From positions 4,030,001 to 4,094,000 of the forward strand of contig CP036201.1 in assembly GCA_004299845.1 (NCBI GenBank): a DNA stretch of 64,000 bases, read 5' to 3'. Source of the DNA: Verrucomicrobia bacterium S94. Lineage in GTDB: Bacteria > Verrucomicrobiota > Kiritimatiellia > Kiritimatiellales > Pontiellaceae. The position numbers were made by a program, and so were the translations under genes. Position 1 is the first letter of the stretch, and each line of letters starts with the position of its first letter. Of the stretch, positions 35,655 through 44,061 are shown in pieces. Under the pieces are notes generated by a model. It saw nothing but the letters and a program-made list of their open reading frames with translations, was not told where the DNA came from and did no database searches.

Positions 35655-36023
35655 ATACCAAACGTTAAAACTATCCGGTATAAATTTGATCTCTCGCAGA
35701 GGCGCTGAGGACGCAGAGAAATTCAGTCATAACCCGCTCCGCGTTCTTGTAGGTTTCTCCCGACATCATGTGAGCTTTTTCCCCTTTCGAGAATGGGAAC
35801 CATTACTCGTCGGAGAAAGGGGAGGAAAAAAGCGCCTCAGTTAAGTAAGCTGAGGAGCACCAGGGAACCGCCGGGCTTTTGACGGAAAGCTCGGCGGGGT
35901 TTCGGAAGAGATCATTCTGCGTCCAGAACCTGCCGGAGGCAGCGTTCATCGCAGAGCAGGGATCCTCCGAAGCTGCTCTCTGCGCGGGATCCAATTTATA
36001 CCGGATCGTTTTAACGTTTGGTA
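35655..36023. repeat. Composite inverted-repeat element related to the MITE-like family
   Basis: Both ends are the right-hand terminus of the family in opposite orientation: ATACCA-AACGT-TAAAAC at 35655 and the reverse complement ending at 36023. Between them are stacked hairpins. CTTTTTCCCCTTTC pairs with GAAAGGGGAGGAAAAAAG (35769-35828), CCTCAG with CTGAGG (about 35837-35857), CGCCGGGCTTT with AAAGCTCGGCG (about 35870-35897), and CGCAGAGCAG with CTGCTCTCTGCG (about 35950-35983). No convincing open frame exists. It is about 370 bp, more than twice the length of the other copies. Confidence 0.65.
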
Positions 36024-36223
36024 TAAGACCCGTTGAATGCGGTTCAGTTGCGGGAGGTGCTGCGGAGCCGGTTTGTATCGCAGGCCGCCGGCCTGCCCGT
36101 AGAGCGGATGATCAGCGTTGAATTCCGTGTTGTTCGGGGGAGCATACGGGCTGTCTGCGGTACGGTTGCCGTGTTGCTTCGGCTGCAGAGAAAAAGAAAC
36201 GGGGAAAGGAAGTGTAGGGACAT

Positions 36224-36256
36224 AAAAAAACGCGTTTTCCGGTATGAAAAACGCGT
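36224..36256 (-). terminator. Terminator of the NtrC-family regulator gene
   Basis: Minus strand ACGCGTTTTTC, a short loop, GAAAACGCGT and a run of seven T, directly after the regulator stop. Confidence 0.85.
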
Positions 36257-36281
36257 GGTGTGTGCGGTGAAAGAGGAACGA

Positions 36282-37661
36282 TCAGGCGTCCTGTTCCTCT
36301 TCCGGCAGTTTGCGGTAGAGGGTGGCGAGGCTGATGTCGAGTTCCTTGGCGGCGGCGACTTTATCGCCGCCCATGGTATCGATCACTGTTTTCAGGTATT
36401 CTTTTTCTTTGGCGCGCAGGAAGGCTTTGAGGGATTTTCCTTTTTCAAATTCGCCGGTTGCGGCCGGTTTCCGGGCGGCGGGGTTTTCCTCGTAGGAAAC
36501 AATGAGCTTGGAGGGCAGGGTTTCCTTGGTAATTTTGTTGTCGTGCAGGAAGGTGAGGCAGTGCTGGATCACGTTCTGCAGTTCGCGGACGTTTCCGGGC
36601 CAGCTGTAGCTCTGGAGGATTCCGAGTACGGTACTGTCCATGGTGGGGAACGGTTCTCCGGGTTCCAGTTCCTGGCTGATGAAGTGCTGCGCCAGCGGAA
36701 GTATATCCTCCGGGCGGGTTTTCAGCGGGGGAATATCAATGGAAATGACACTGAGGCGGTAAAAAAGGTCTTCGCGGAAGGTGCCTTCTTTGACCATGCT
36801 TTCCAGGTTGCGGTTCGATGCGGCCAGAATGCGGACATCGACGTCGAATTCTTCGGTTCCGCCCACTTTGCGGATTTTTTTGTTCTGGATGGCGCGGAGC
36901 AGTTTGGACTGCAGGCTGTGGGGGATGGAGTTGATTTCGTCGAGGAACAGGGTGCCTCCGCGGGCGGCTTCGAACAGGCCTTCTTTTTCGGCGTTGGCAC
37001 CGGTGAATGCGCCTTTGGTGTGGCCGAAGAGTTCCGATTCAATCAGGGTTTCGGGCAGTGCGGCACAGTTGACCGGAAGAAACGGACCTTCTGAGCGTGC
37101 GCTGAAACTGTGGACGGCTTCGGCGACCAGCTCTTTGCCGGTTCCGCTTTCTCCGGAGATCATAATGGTGGTTTTGGTGGGGGCCACGCGTTTGATCATT
37201 TCGCACACGTTGATCATCTGTTCACTTTCGGCGACAATGTTGCCGAAGTATTTTTTGGCTTCGATCTGCCCTTCGCCGCCGATCTGCTCGGAAAGCGATT
37301 TCTGGTATTCCAGTGCGCGTTTTACGGTTTCGAGCAGTTCATCGATTTTGAAGGGTTTGGGAATGTAATCGAAGGCGCCTTCCTTCATGGCTTCAACCGC
37401 TGTGGCGACCGTGGCGTAGGCGGTGAGCATAATCGCTCCGACATGAGGCCGGAGCTGACGGGTGCGCTTAAGCAGCTGCATGCCGTCGACCGGTTCCATT
37501 TTTATGTCGGAAATCAGCAGATCGAAATGTTCTGATTTCAGCAGTTTTTCGGCAACCCCGCCGTGTTCGGCAAGCTGTACTTCATATCCTTTGGAAAGAA
37601 GAATTTTGTTCAGCAAGCTGAGAATTGTCGGATCGTCATCCGCAATAAGAATTTTGGCCAT
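36282..37661 (-). CDS. Sigma-54-dependent response regulator (NtrC/PilR type)
   Basis: A 459-residue activator with three domains. The receiver has Asp52 (LLISDIKMEPVDG) and Lys in DYIPKPFKID. The AAA+ domain has Walker A GESGTGKE, the sigma-54 contact loop GAFTGA, Walker B GGTLFLDEINS and the arginine-finger region FREDLFYRLSV. A Fis-type C-terminal helix-turn-helix follows (DKVAAAKELDISLATLYRKL). It sits between the pilin and pilC genes, and the pilin promoter is of sigma-54 type, so it is probably PilR. No partner sensor kinase (PilS) is in the window. Confidence 0.92.
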   Translation of the reverse strand: MAKILIADDDPTILSLLNKILLSKGYEVQLAEHGGVAEKLLKSEHFDLLISDIKMEPVDGMQLLKRTRQLRPHVGAIMLTAYATVATAVEAMKEGAFDYIPKPFKIDELLETVKRALEYQKSLSEQIGGEGQIEAKKYFGNIVAESEQMINVCEMIKRVAPTKTTIMISGESGTGKELVAEAVHSFSARSEGPFLPVNCAALPETLIESELFGHTKGAFTGANAEKEGLFEAARGGTLFLDEINSIPHSLQSKLLRAIQNKKIRKVGGTEEFDVDVRILAASNRNLESMVKEGTFREDLFYRLSVISIDIPPLKTRPEDILPLAQHFISQELEPGEPFPTMDSTVLGILQSYSWPGNVRELQNVIQHCLTFLHDNKITKETLPSKLIVSYEENPAARKPAATGEFEKGKSLKAFLRAKEKEYLKTVIDTMGGDKVAAAKELDISLATLYRKLPEEEQDA

Positions 37662-37765
37662 ACGTACAACCCCTCTCTATGAGTATTCAGTTGTTCTATA
37701 TAACTCTTATTTTCATTGGATGGGCAAGCCTAATGATGAATAGAAGATGTGCTTTTCCGATGAAA

Positions 37766-37807
37766 AAAGAACCGCCGGGCAGTGGCCTGTGCACTGCCCG
37801 GCGGGTT
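37766..37807 (-). terminator. Terminator after pilC
   Basis: CCGCCGGGCAGTG and CACTGCCCGGCGG form a perfect 13-bp stem with a loop of about eight bases. On the minus strand it is followed by TTCTTTTTTC. It closes the pilB-pilC unit. Confidence 0.88.
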
Positions 37808-37833
37808 AGGAGATCTTTCTGCGGGAGGCCGGT

Positions 37834-38925
37834 TTACATTACGACTTCACTCATCTTGAAGATCGGCAGGAACATGGCCACCACTATGGTGCCGATGATG
37901 CCGCCGATGAAAACCATGAGCAGCGGTTCAATCATCGAGGTAAGACCGGCAACCATGGTCTCCACTTCGCTGTCATAAAACTCAGAGACTTTATCCATCA
38001 TTTCGTCCACCTGGCCGGTTTCCTCCCCGGCGGCCAGCATATGAACCAGCATGCGCGGGTAGTATTTATTGGGTTCCAGGGCTGCGGAGAGCGGCTTCCC
38101 TTCTTCGACGGTCTTTTTCGCGGCGAGCAGGGAATCGCCAATGACGCGGTTACCGGTGGCCAGCCCGACGATTTCCAGCGACTCCATAATCTGCACACCG
38201 CTGTGCAGGAGCTGTGAAAAGGTGGAGGCGAAGCGGCTGATGGCCACTTTGGTAGCCAGCTCTCCAAGGATGGGGAAGCGCAGTTTCATTTCGTCGACTT
38301 TATACTGGCCCCGATCGGTTTTATAGTAACTCTTGAAGCCGTAGATGAGTCCGCACAGAACGGCCAGCGCAATATACCAGTAAGTGGTGAGCAGATTGCT
38401 GAAATCCAGCAGTTTCTGTGTGAGCCAGGGAAGGTCTCCGCCGAAATCGGAGAACATTTCCGCAAACACGGGAACCACGAACATGATCAGCGCAACGGAG
38501 AGGCCGATGGCCACCACGATGACGACGCTCGGGTACATCATGGCGGATTTGACCTTGGCCCGCAGTTTGTTGCTGGATTCAAGGAAGTTGGCGACCCGGT
38601 CGCAGACATCCGGAAGAATACCGGCGACTTCGCCGGCCCGCATCATACTGATGTACAGTTCATCGAAAATGCTGGGATAGAAGGTGAGTGCTTCGGAATA
38701 CATAGAACCGCCTTCCACCCGGGCGCGGATGCCCTGAATGACCGGTTTGAAATTTTTATTAGCGGTCTGCTGCTCCATGGCGGAGAGGGTCTGCACCAGC
38801 GGCATGCCGGAGGAAAGCATGGCCGCGACCTGCCGGGTGTAGATGGAGAGTTCCTTGAGTCGAATTTTACGCGCCCCCCGCACAACCGGGAGACTGCCTT
38901 TGGCTTTGTTCGGATTTTTAGGCAT
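37834..38925 (-). CDS. pilC: Type IV pilus inner-membrane platform protein PilC/GspF
   Basis: A 363-residue platform protein with two GspF domains. IYTRQVAAMLSSGMPLVQTLSAME opens the first and FASTFSQLLHSGVQIMESLEIVG the second. LIEP-type ends and three hydrophobic segments (VVIVVAIGLSVALIMFVVPVF; YWYIALAVLCGLIYGF; MVFIGGIIGTIVVAMFLPIF) are present. It forms the membrane base on which the PilB ATPase turns. The gene begins 13 bp after the pilB stop. PilC and GspF cannot be separated on sequence alone; the pilM-pilQ set nearby favours PilC. Confidence 0.9.
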   Translation of the reverse strand: MPKNPNKAKGSLPVVRGARKIRLKELSIYTRQVAAMLSSGMPLVQTLSAMEQQTANKNFKPVIQGIRARVEGGSMYSEALTFYPSIFDELYISMMRAGEVAGILPDVCDRVANFLESSNKLRAKVKSAMMYPSVVIVVAIGLSVALIMFVVPVFAEMFSDFGGDLPWLTQKLLDFSNLLTTYWYIALAVLCGLIYGFKSYYKTDRGQYKVDEMKLRFPILGELATKVAISRFASTFSQLLHSGVQIMESLEIVGLATGNRVIGDSLLAAKKTVEEGKPLSAALEPNKYYPRMLVHMLAAGEETGQVDEMMDKVSEFYDSEVETMVAGLTSMIEPLLMVFIGGIIGTIVVAMFLPIFKMSEVVM

Positions 38926-38938
38926 GATGTATTTTTCC

Positions 38939-40641
38939 TTAGTGTTCGCTTGTTACGCGCATAATTTCTTCAATTGAGGTGAGCCCTTCACGGACGCGGT
39001 CCAGACCGGCCTGGCGCAGGGTGCGCATGCCGTTTTCGATGGCGATCCGTTTAATAGCGTCAGCCTCTGAGTTGGTAAGAATGGTGTTGCGGAGCACATC
39101 GTCGATAAGCAGAATCTCCATGACGCCGCCGCGGCCTTTGTAGCCGATGCTGTTGCATTTCGGGCAGCCGACGCTTTCGTAGAACTGGACATCCTGCATG
39201 GTGGAGGGATCGATGCGGTTGCGCTTAAGGACTTCGGTGGGGATATCTATCGGCTTTTTGCAGGTCGGACAGAGTTTGCGGTACAGACGCTGCGCCTGCG
39301 TCAGCAGGAGCGAAGAGGACAGCATAAACGGTTCGATTCCCATATCCACCAGACGCGCGATGGCGCCGGCGGCATCGTTGGTGTGCAGCGTGCTCAATAC
39401 CATATGACCGGTTAATGCCGCTTCAACGGCGATGGTGGCGGTTTCCCGGTCGCGAATCTCACCCACCATCACTACGTCCGGGTCCTGACGTAGAATAGAG
39501 CGCAGTGCCGAGGCAAAGGTTAATCCCACGGCGGGGTTGATCTGCACCTGGTTAATCCCTTCAAGCTGGTATTCCACCGGGTTTTCTGTGGTGATGATAT
39601 TGGTGCCGGTGTCGTTGAGTTCCTGCAGGGCGGAGTAAAGGGTGGTGGTTTTACCGGAACCCGTCGGACCGGTAACAAGGATCATTCCGTACGGCTGTGC
39701 CAGTGCATATTCAAAGTTTTCGAGTGACAGCTGATCGAGGTTCAGCGCTTCAAGGCTCGGAACAAGAGCGCTTTTGTCGAGAATACGCATTACAATCTTT
39801 TCGCCGTGAACGGTGGGAAGGATGCTCATACGGACGTCGACTTCTTTGCCCAGTGCTTTGATTTTGAAGCGGCCGTCCTGCGGAATCCGGCGTTCGGCGA
39901 TATCGAGCTGCGACATAATTTTCAGACGGGAAATGATCGCATTCTGCAGGTTTTTCGGCGGACTGGAGGATTCATAGAGAACGCCGTCTACACGGTTGCG
40001 CAGGCGAAGCGATTTTTCCATGGGTTCAATGTGGATGTCCGAAGCGCCTTTGCGGAGTGCTTCGATGAGAATCGAATTCACAATACGGATGACCGGTGCT
40101 TCTTCGGCATCGGCAGCCGCATCGTCGAGGTTGCCGCTGTCGAGACCTTCGAGGTCAACCTTAACGGCACCTTCATCGACCATGTCCTTGAGAATGTCAT
40201 CCAGCCCCTGTTCCGGTTTTTTATCGATATTTTCCAGAAGCTTTTCAATTTCATGGTTCAGTGCCACCACCGGGTGAGTTCGCACTGTGTTGAAGCGGTG
40301 ATGGTGTCGCGTCCGACCAGATCAAAGGGATCGGCCATGGCTACGGTGAGGGAATTGCCCGTTCTCGCGAGCGGAACGGCGCGGAGTTCCTGCCAGTTTT
40401 TTTTATCCATCAGATCCAGCAGCTCGTGGTCCAGGGTAAACCGGCTCAGACTGATCGGGCGCAGATCCATATATTCTGCAGTGGCCAGGACCAGATCAGT
40501 TTCTGAAACAACGCCCTGTTTAACCAGCAGCTGCTCGAGCGGTACATTGCAGGTGTGAGCCTCCTGCTCTGCGGCGGCCAGGATATCTGAAGGGATCGGC
40601 CGTAACGCTTTGAGGCAATCTATTATATTTTTTGAATTCAT
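38939..40641 (-). CDS. pilB: Type IV pilus extension ATPase PilB/GspE, frameshifted
   Basis: Two minus-strand frames join at 40272-40274, where one added base gives QCELTPVVALNHEIEKL; the result is about 567 residues, the usual PilB length. The N-terminal MshEN-like domain (PLEQLLVKQGVVSETDLVLATAEYM) is followed by the ATPase: Walker A GPTGSGKTTTLYSAL, Asp box near IITTENPVEYQ, Walker B DPDVVMVGEIRD, and a zinc tetracysteine (CPTCKKP, GCPKCNSIGYKGR). It powers pilus assembly from the cytosol. The chosen ATG at 40641 has only a weak GGGAC upstream. Confidence 0.88.
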
Positions 40642-40865
40642 ATTCTGTCCCGTAATTTTTCCCTGACCGCGACTATATAGCATTAGTCATGCCGACCCGG
40701 AAAAAAGCGGTTTTTCAATCGCTGACGGTTTTCAGGACGGCATATGAAAACGGAAGGGTGGGGCGGCGCTTTTTCGGCGATGCGGTGCGCAGAACGGGGC
40801 GAAATGAACAATCTGGCCTGTATCCTGCTTTTCTGACGGTGGATTTTTTACGGGAGAAGAAGACG

Positions 40866-41708
40866 ATGTCTGAAACATACGAAAACCTGGCGGACAGTAT
40901 TGCGATGCTTGAGCAGATTCTTGAGGTGATGCCTCAGGATGTCGATGCGTTGAAAACGCTGTATAATGCCAGTCTCCAGAGCGGGCAGGTTGATAAGGCT
41001 TTTGATTATCTGGGGCGTCTGGTGGATGTGGCGGCCGGCAATGGCGATTCCGAGCTGTTCTCCTATCTGCAGAGTGAACTTCCCCGTTTTGAAGAGTCGC
41101 ATGCTTCGGAGGCCGCTGCCCAGCAGTCGCGTTTAAAAACGCTGATGGGTGTTCATAAAATCAATGAGGGGATCTCCAGGGACCGGAGGGCGATGGCCGC
41201 TGAGCGTGAACGTTCCCGTGGTGCTGCCGCTGAAAAGGATGTGACTGAGGAGCTGACGCTGGCCTGGCGGCTTTATGAAGAGAATCAGCTTTCGCAGGAT
41301 GAGTATTCAGCCGTTCTGCATGATCTGACTGAGAATTCCCAGCAGGATCTGGAGGTTCCGGCCTCGGTTCTGCATGTGTTGAGTGATCGCGGATTTCTCA
41401 ATATTTCCAGAATTCTGGCCTATATGTCCGAGCGTTCCGGGACGCCGTTTATAAAATTGACCAATTTTGATTTTCAGGAGGATGTTGTTGATCTGCTTCC
41501 GATGTCGTATGCCGTTCGGGACGGAGCCATTGCCTTCGGAACGATAGGGGATTATCTGCAGGTGGCCGTGCTGAATCCATTCAACGGCAAGCTGCTTGAT
41601 CGGATTGAAAAGGAGAGTGGACGGAGGTGTCACTCCTTTCTGGTGGAAGCCGCAGACTATGATCATGCACTGGAGAAGCTGCGCTCGTTTGAAAAAGCGG
41701 CAGTTTAG
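40866..41708 (+). CDS. Stand-alone MshEN/GspE-N-like protein with TPR-like N-terminus
   Basis: ATG at 40866 is preceded by GGGAGAAGAAG and gives 280 residues. The N-terminal 100 residues look like a TPR pair (AMLEQILEVMPQDVDALKTLYNASLQSGQVDKAFDYLGRLV), then a charged linker. The last 130 residues match the N-terminal domain of PilB/GspE ATPases (VLSDRGFLNISRILAYM; LPMSYAVRDGAIAFGTIGDYLQVAVLNPF), which binds c-di-GMP in MshE. There is no ATPase domain. It diverges from pilB and may modulate pilus assembly or compete with PilB. That role is inference. Confidence 0.65.
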   Translation: MSETYENLADSIAMLEQILEVMPQDVDALKTLYNASLQSGQVDKAFDYLGRLVDVAAGNGDSELFSYLQSELPRFEESHASEAAAQQSRLKTLMGVHKINEGISRDRRAMAAERERSRGAAAEKDVTEELTLAWRLYEENQLSQDEYSAVLHDLTENSQQDLEVPASVLHVLSDRGFLNISRILAYMSERSGTPFIKLTNFDFQEDVVDLLPMSYAVRDGAIAFGTIGDYLQVAVLNPFNGKLLDRIEKESGRRCHSFLVEAADYDHALEKLRSFEKAAV

Positions 41709-42223
41709 TTATGCACGTCTACGATGAGGGTGTTGGTTTCGCCTGAAAACTCAACCAGAACATCGTTTTGACGAATTTCAATTATTCGTACTTTTCCGTT
41801 AATAAACTGGCCGGTCTGATACTGGTGGCCGTTTATGATGGCGAATGCTCCTGAGCCGTCCGGCCGCATGCCGTGGCCGGTCAGTTTGAGTTTGGGCCAA
41901 CGTCTGTTCCCATCGGATTTTCCGAAGAATGAAAAACTGTTTTCGCGCTCTGCTTCTGTTGTTTCTTCGGGGGCGTTGGTGTGGGTTGTGAGTGTTTTGA
42001 GAAAAGTTAACGCCTTCCCCGGTTTCAACGGTTTTTCGGCGGCTGCGGTTGCTGTTGATTCGTTTTTCTTTCGGGTGGCATAGTCAATCATCATCACGGC
42101 TGTAAGGATAAGTGCGGACGTCATGAGTATCATGGTGATGATCATCACCGTCGGCTTCACAGGATGTTTCTTTTCAGCAGCCCGTTTGTCGGGTATGGGG
42201 AGTCCGCTGCTCAATTTGCTCAC
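41705..42223 (-). CDS. Membrane-anchored GspB/GspC-like assembly protein
   Basis: A 172-residue protein with one transmembrane segment (VMIITMILMTSALILTAVMM) after a short cytosolic tail, then a periplasmic region ending in a small beta domain (GSGAFAIINGHQYQTGQF, VRIIEIRQNDVLVEFSGE). This resembles the C-terminal domain of GspB/GspC-type subunits that contact the secretin. It is divergent from the pilM operon and its stop overlaps that of the MshEN-like gene. The family is not certain. Confidence 0.6.
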   Translation of the reverse strand: MSKLSSGLPIPDKRAAEKKHPVKPTVMIITMILMTSALILTAVMMIDYATRKKNESTATAAAEKPLKPGKALTFLKTLTTHTNAPEETTEAERENSFSFFGKSDGNRRWPKLKLTGHGMRPDGSGAFAIINGHQYQTGQFINGKVRIIEIRQNDVLVEFSGETNTLIVDVHN

Positions 42224-42422
42224 AATCTGACCTCTGTTGGTTGCCGTTGCTATAAAAATGTAAGGCTTTATATCATTGGTAAATCAGGAAGTTATTAGCA
42301 AGAGGTAAATTGCGGGATGATCATGGTATGGATACTGCTTTCTGTTCTGAGCGTCTGGTTGGGGAGGCCGTGAGCAGAGGTTGTTCAGGCCGCCGGATGA
42401 CAAGTGGAAGGAACCCGTAAAC

Positions 42423-43433
42423 ATGTTGAAAAAAATATTCAGCAAAGACCGTGAAAAATCGCGGTTTTCCGATTTGATCGGAGTTGATTTTTCTTCGACC
42501 GCCACGAAGGTGGTCAGGCTGAAGCAGGGGCAGGAAGGACTCGCGCTGGTCGGTATGGACCTGCTGCCTGCCGTTGAAATTGCAGGGCTGGAGTCTTCGC
42601 GACTTCAGCTTCCTCGAAACCTTACAACGAACTACAGCTGTCTGTCTTATACAGGAAACCGCGCGGTGGTTCGGATCTTCAGTGCGCATATCGACGAACA
42701 GCAGGATCAGCCTGACGAACAGAAGATCCGTGCGCAACTGAATGTGGCCGACGATTTTCGCGTTTCTGCCCGAATGATTAAGCGCGGGCATGGCCGTCAG
42801 GATTCGACGTTTCTGGCGGCGGCTATTCCGGACGCCGATGCCAAGCAGATGCTGGGTATGTTTCCGTCCGGTCCTCCGGCACCGGCTTCGCTGGAAATCT
42901 CCGGTCTGTCTTTTATCAATGCTTTTCTTCACGCGAAAGGGGAACAGTGCCGGGAGACCACCGTGTGTCTTCTGGAAACGGGAGAGACCATCAGCTATTT
43001 TGCATTTTTAACGAATGGGGCTGTTACTCTGGTGGGAAAGCTTCCTTTCGGAGCAAAACAGCTTCGGGCGCAGGTTGCTGAGGATCTGGGGCTGGAAGAA
43101 GAGCTGGCCGCATCCATTCTCGATGATGCCGCCATCAATATTTCATCTTCAGTTGCTGCTGCCATCGGGCCGCAGATGAAACAGCTGTCTATTTCAAAGG
43201 ATTTCATTGAACGGCATCAGGGTAGCCGGATTGCCAGAGTCTACCTTTCCGGCGGGCTGAGTATGCTGGGCAGCTGGGGGGCGGAAGTCGGGAGGCTTCT
43301 TCATACGAATGTCGAAGTATGGGATCCTCTGGAAAATATCACGTTTGATTCCTCACAGATTGACCCTTCCATGCTGGAGCAGTCGACACGGTTTGCCGCG
43401 GCCATCGGAGCCGCTATTGGAGGGATAGAATAA
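42423..43433 (+). CDS. pilM: Pilus assembly protein PilM
   Basis: ATG at 42423 behind GGAAGGA gives 336 residues. The actin-like fold is indicated by LIGVDFSSTATKVVRLKQ at the start, CLLETGETISYFAFL and VYLSGGLSMLGSWGAEVGRLL. It is a cytosolic actin-like protein that binds the PilN N-terminus. It is followed directly by pilN, pilO, a pilP-like gene and pilQ, the usual order. The N-terminal half is diverged compared with proteobacterial PilM. Confidence 0.88.
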   Translation: MLKKIFSKDREKSRFSDLIGVDFSSTATKVVRLKQGQEGLALVGMDLLPAVEIAGLESSRLQLPRNLTTNYSCLSYTGNRAVVRIFSAHIDEQQDQPDEQKIRAQLNVADDFRVSARMIKRGHGRQDSTFLAAAIPDADAKQMLGMFPSGPPAPASLEISGLSFINAFLHAKGEQCRETTVCLLETGETISYFAFLTNGAVTLVGKLPFGAKQLRAQVAEDLGLEEELAASILDDAAINISSSVAAAIGPQMKQLSISKDFIERHQGSRIARVYLSGGLSMLGSWGAEVGRLLHTNVEVWDPLENITFDSSQIDPSMLEQSTRFAAAIGAAIGGIE

Positions 43434-43434
43434 A

Positions 43435-44061
43435 ATGAACTATCCACGTGTAAATCTGATTAAAAAGAGCGAGCAGCGTTATCAGGGCGTTGTCAGCCGT
43501 AATTTTATTCTGTTAGTCGGTATCGGAACGCCGTTGGTGATCATCGCCCTCATTGCAGGGACTCTGTTTGCACAGCATTCAAGTATACAGTCGCAGCTGG
43601 CATCCAGCAGAGCGGTCTGGCAAACATTCGAGCCGCGTGTTGAGGCCTTCCGAAAAGAAAAAACCGGTTTGGAAACTACCGGTAAAATTATGGGGCTTTT
43701 TGAAGGGTGGGAGGAATCCCAGGTTTCTATTGTTAATCTTATGGATGCTGTGCAGGGCTGTGTGCCCGCCAATATTCAGTTTTCCCGGATGTCGATTCTT
43801 TCAGATGTGAAAGGTTCGGTATTCAAGGATGCGGATGAGCTCAAGCTGCATTACAGCCTTACTATAGATGGAGTGGCGGTTGGAGATCAGGCTGAGGGCC
43901 AGGTCCTCCTGCTGCAGCGTCAGCTGCAGGCCAGTCAGCCGGTATTATCGGTCTTTGATTCGCTGAAACTGGCTTCCATGCGGAATAAGCTCAATTCTGA
44001 TAACACTGCCATGAACGAATTCCGTCTCATTGCAACGGCCGGGGAGGGAGTTTCTAAATGA
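43435..44061 (+). CDS. pilN: Pilus assembly protein PilN
   Basis: A 208-residue bitopic protein starting one base after the pilM stop. NYPRVNLIKKSEQRYQG is the PilM-binding N-terminus (the canonical INLLP motif is changed to VNLIK). One transmembrane segment (FILLVGIGTPLVIIALIAGTLF) and a coiled-coil plus ferredoxin-like periplasmic part follow. It overlaps pilO by four bases (ATGA), so translation is coupled. Confidence 0.85.
   Translation: MNYPRVNLIKKSEQRYQGVVSRNFILLVGIGTPLVIIALIAGTLFAQHSSIQSQLASSRAVWQTFEPRVEAFRKEKTGLETTGKIMGLFEGWEESQVSIVNLMDAVQGCVPANIQFSRMSILSDVKGSVFKDADELKLHYSLTIDGVAVGDQAEGQVLLLQRQLQASQPVLSVFDSLKLASMRNKLNSDNTAMNEFRLIATAGEGVSK

Noticed and set aside
39325-39350. GGTTCGATTCC-like sequence suggesting a tRNA T-arm
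   Set aside because: It is inside pilB, and no acceptor or anticodon stem can be built around it. I found no tRNA or rRNA in the window.
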